NCBI RefSeq assembly: GCF_902506435.1 | Contig: NZ_LR733215.1 | Span: 2,053,528 to 2,117,527, forward strand | Direction of reading: 5' to 3' | DNA: 64,000 bases | From: Nocardioides sp. AX2bis | Lineage (GTDB): Bacteria > Actinomycetota > Actinomycetes > Propionibacteriales > Nocardioidaceae | Part shown: piece after piece, positions 63,596 to 64,000 of the stretch | How positions within the stretch are numbered: position 1 is the stretch's first letter | Layout of the letters: each line of letters starts with the position of its first letter | The notes under the pieces: model-generated | The model's input: the letters and a program-made list of their open reading frames with translations, nothing else | Told to the model about the DNA's origin: nothing | Database searches by the model: none | Made by a program: the position numbers and the translations under genes

Positions 63596-64000
63596 TCCGT
63601 CGGCAGTGGCGGGGGAGCGCCGCCGAACTCCGGGCACAGCGCCTGGAACGAGCACCAGCCGCAGAGCGGGCCGCGGCGGGGGAGCCACTCTCCGCTCTCG
63701 CGGGCGGCCACGATCGCGCGCCACACCGCCTCGACCTTGCGCTCGGTCGCGAGCAGGTCGTCGACGTCGGGGTGGTAGCGCAGGACCTCGCCGCTGCCGA
63801 GGTAGACCAGCTGCAGCACCGTCGGCACCACGCCCCGGGTGCGCCACAGCACCAGGGCGTAGAACTTCATCTGGAACAGCGCCTTGGCCTCGTACTCCGG
63901 TCTGGGCGCCCGCCCGGTCTTGTAGTCGACGACCCGCAGCGCGCCGTTGCGCGCGATGTCGAGCCGGTCGACGAAGCCACGCAGCAGCAGCCGCGACTCG
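63592..64000 (-). CDS. RecB-like PD-(D/E)XK nuclease (partial, 5' end beyond window)
   Basis: The 136 visible residues contain LLLRGFVDRLDIARNGALRV, VVDYKTGRAP with the catalytic Asp and Lys of PD-(D/E)XK, EYEAKALFQMKFYALVLWRT, and a C-terminal cluster CGWCSFQALCP that would hold an Fe-S cluster together with an earlier Cys, as in RecB/AddB/Cas4-type nucleases. It is a RecB family exonuclease that acts in DNA repair. The gene continues past the right edge. Confidence 0.85.
   Translation of the reverse strand, partial: ESRLLLRGFVDRLDIARNGALRVVDYKTGRAPRPEYEAKALFQMKFYALVLWRTRGVVPTVLQLVYLGSGEVLRYHPDVDDLLATERKVEAVWRAIVAARESGEWLPRRGPLCGWCSFQALCPEFGGAPPPLPTD

Overview
The window is 64 kb of very GC-rich chromosomal DNA, densely packed with genes on both strands and with frequent GTG starts and 4-base stop/start overlaps. 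Gene content points to an actinobacterium, most likely Nocardioides or a close relative (inference from gene content, not from a search). The indicators are mycothiol ligase MshC with its usual neighbours DUF3090, SCO1664-type and MSMEG_4193-type genes, an InhA-like FabI, GuaB1, a PAC2 protein, DUF3099, DUF5703, a 13E12-type DUF222/HNH gene with an actinobacterial SOS box, and cyanophycin genes. There is one tRNA gene (Leu, GAG anticodon). No rRNA, CRISPR array, prophage or recognisable transposase was seen.

Layout. 1-4.5 kb: end of an ABC exporter, SURF1, moaA, two small genes, dodecin, then fabG-fabI. 4.5-10.8 kb: a cyanophycin locus with cphB-cphA, a membrane protein, and a Mur ligase that looks like CphA without its ATP-grasp domain. 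10.8-18.1 kb: a SixA-like phosphatase, an MBL hydrolase, serB, a lone ABC ATPase, an NfeD/SPFH pair and a TauE-type exporter. 18.1-18.4 kb: tandem nested palindromes plus a three-unit 22-bp repeat. 18.4-26.4 kb (minus strand): one apparent operon with an ethanolamine-type permease, a glutamine-synthetase-like ligase, aldehyde dehydrogenase, SDR, class I glutamine amidotransferase-like hydrolase, GDPD, alpha/beta hydrolase and a small membrane protein. It reads as a gamma-glutamylation route for ethanolamine released from phospholipid. 26.4-31.6 kb: PEBP protein, siroheme/cobalamin CysG-type enzyme, rRNA methyltransferase, LysM protein and peptide deformylase beside a cluster of GC-rich repeats.

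31.7-34.3 kb: two coupled acyl-CoA dehydrogenases behind a clear operator palindrome. 34.4-41.4 kb: YiaAB, DUF2252, GuaB1, a MerR-DICT regulator, a LysR effector domain without HTH, a DUF2235 hydrolase and a phosphotransferase flanked by inverted copies of the 22-bp repeat triad. 41.5-46.9 kb: tRNA-Leu, M20 peptidase, an IscA-fold protein without cysteines, DUF5703, aldo/keto reductase, uppP, VOC and corA. 47-51.3 kb: the conserved mshC neighbourhood. 51.4-55.9 kb: metH and a HAD phosphatase. 56-60.9 kb: a peptide-type ABC operon (SBP, two permeases, one ATPase) whose 3' end is fused, tail to tail, into an HNH endonuclease gene, so the expected second ATPase is missing. 62.2-64 kb: GC-rich repeats, an NTF2-like gene divergent from a MerR regulator across a 25-bp palindrome, and the end of a RecB-type nuclease.

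The points most worth following up are the gamma-glutamyl-ethanolamide operon, the CphA-derived Mur ligase, the repeat triads that supply stop and start codons to the genes they abut, and the SOS-box-controlled HNH gene at a deletion-like junction.
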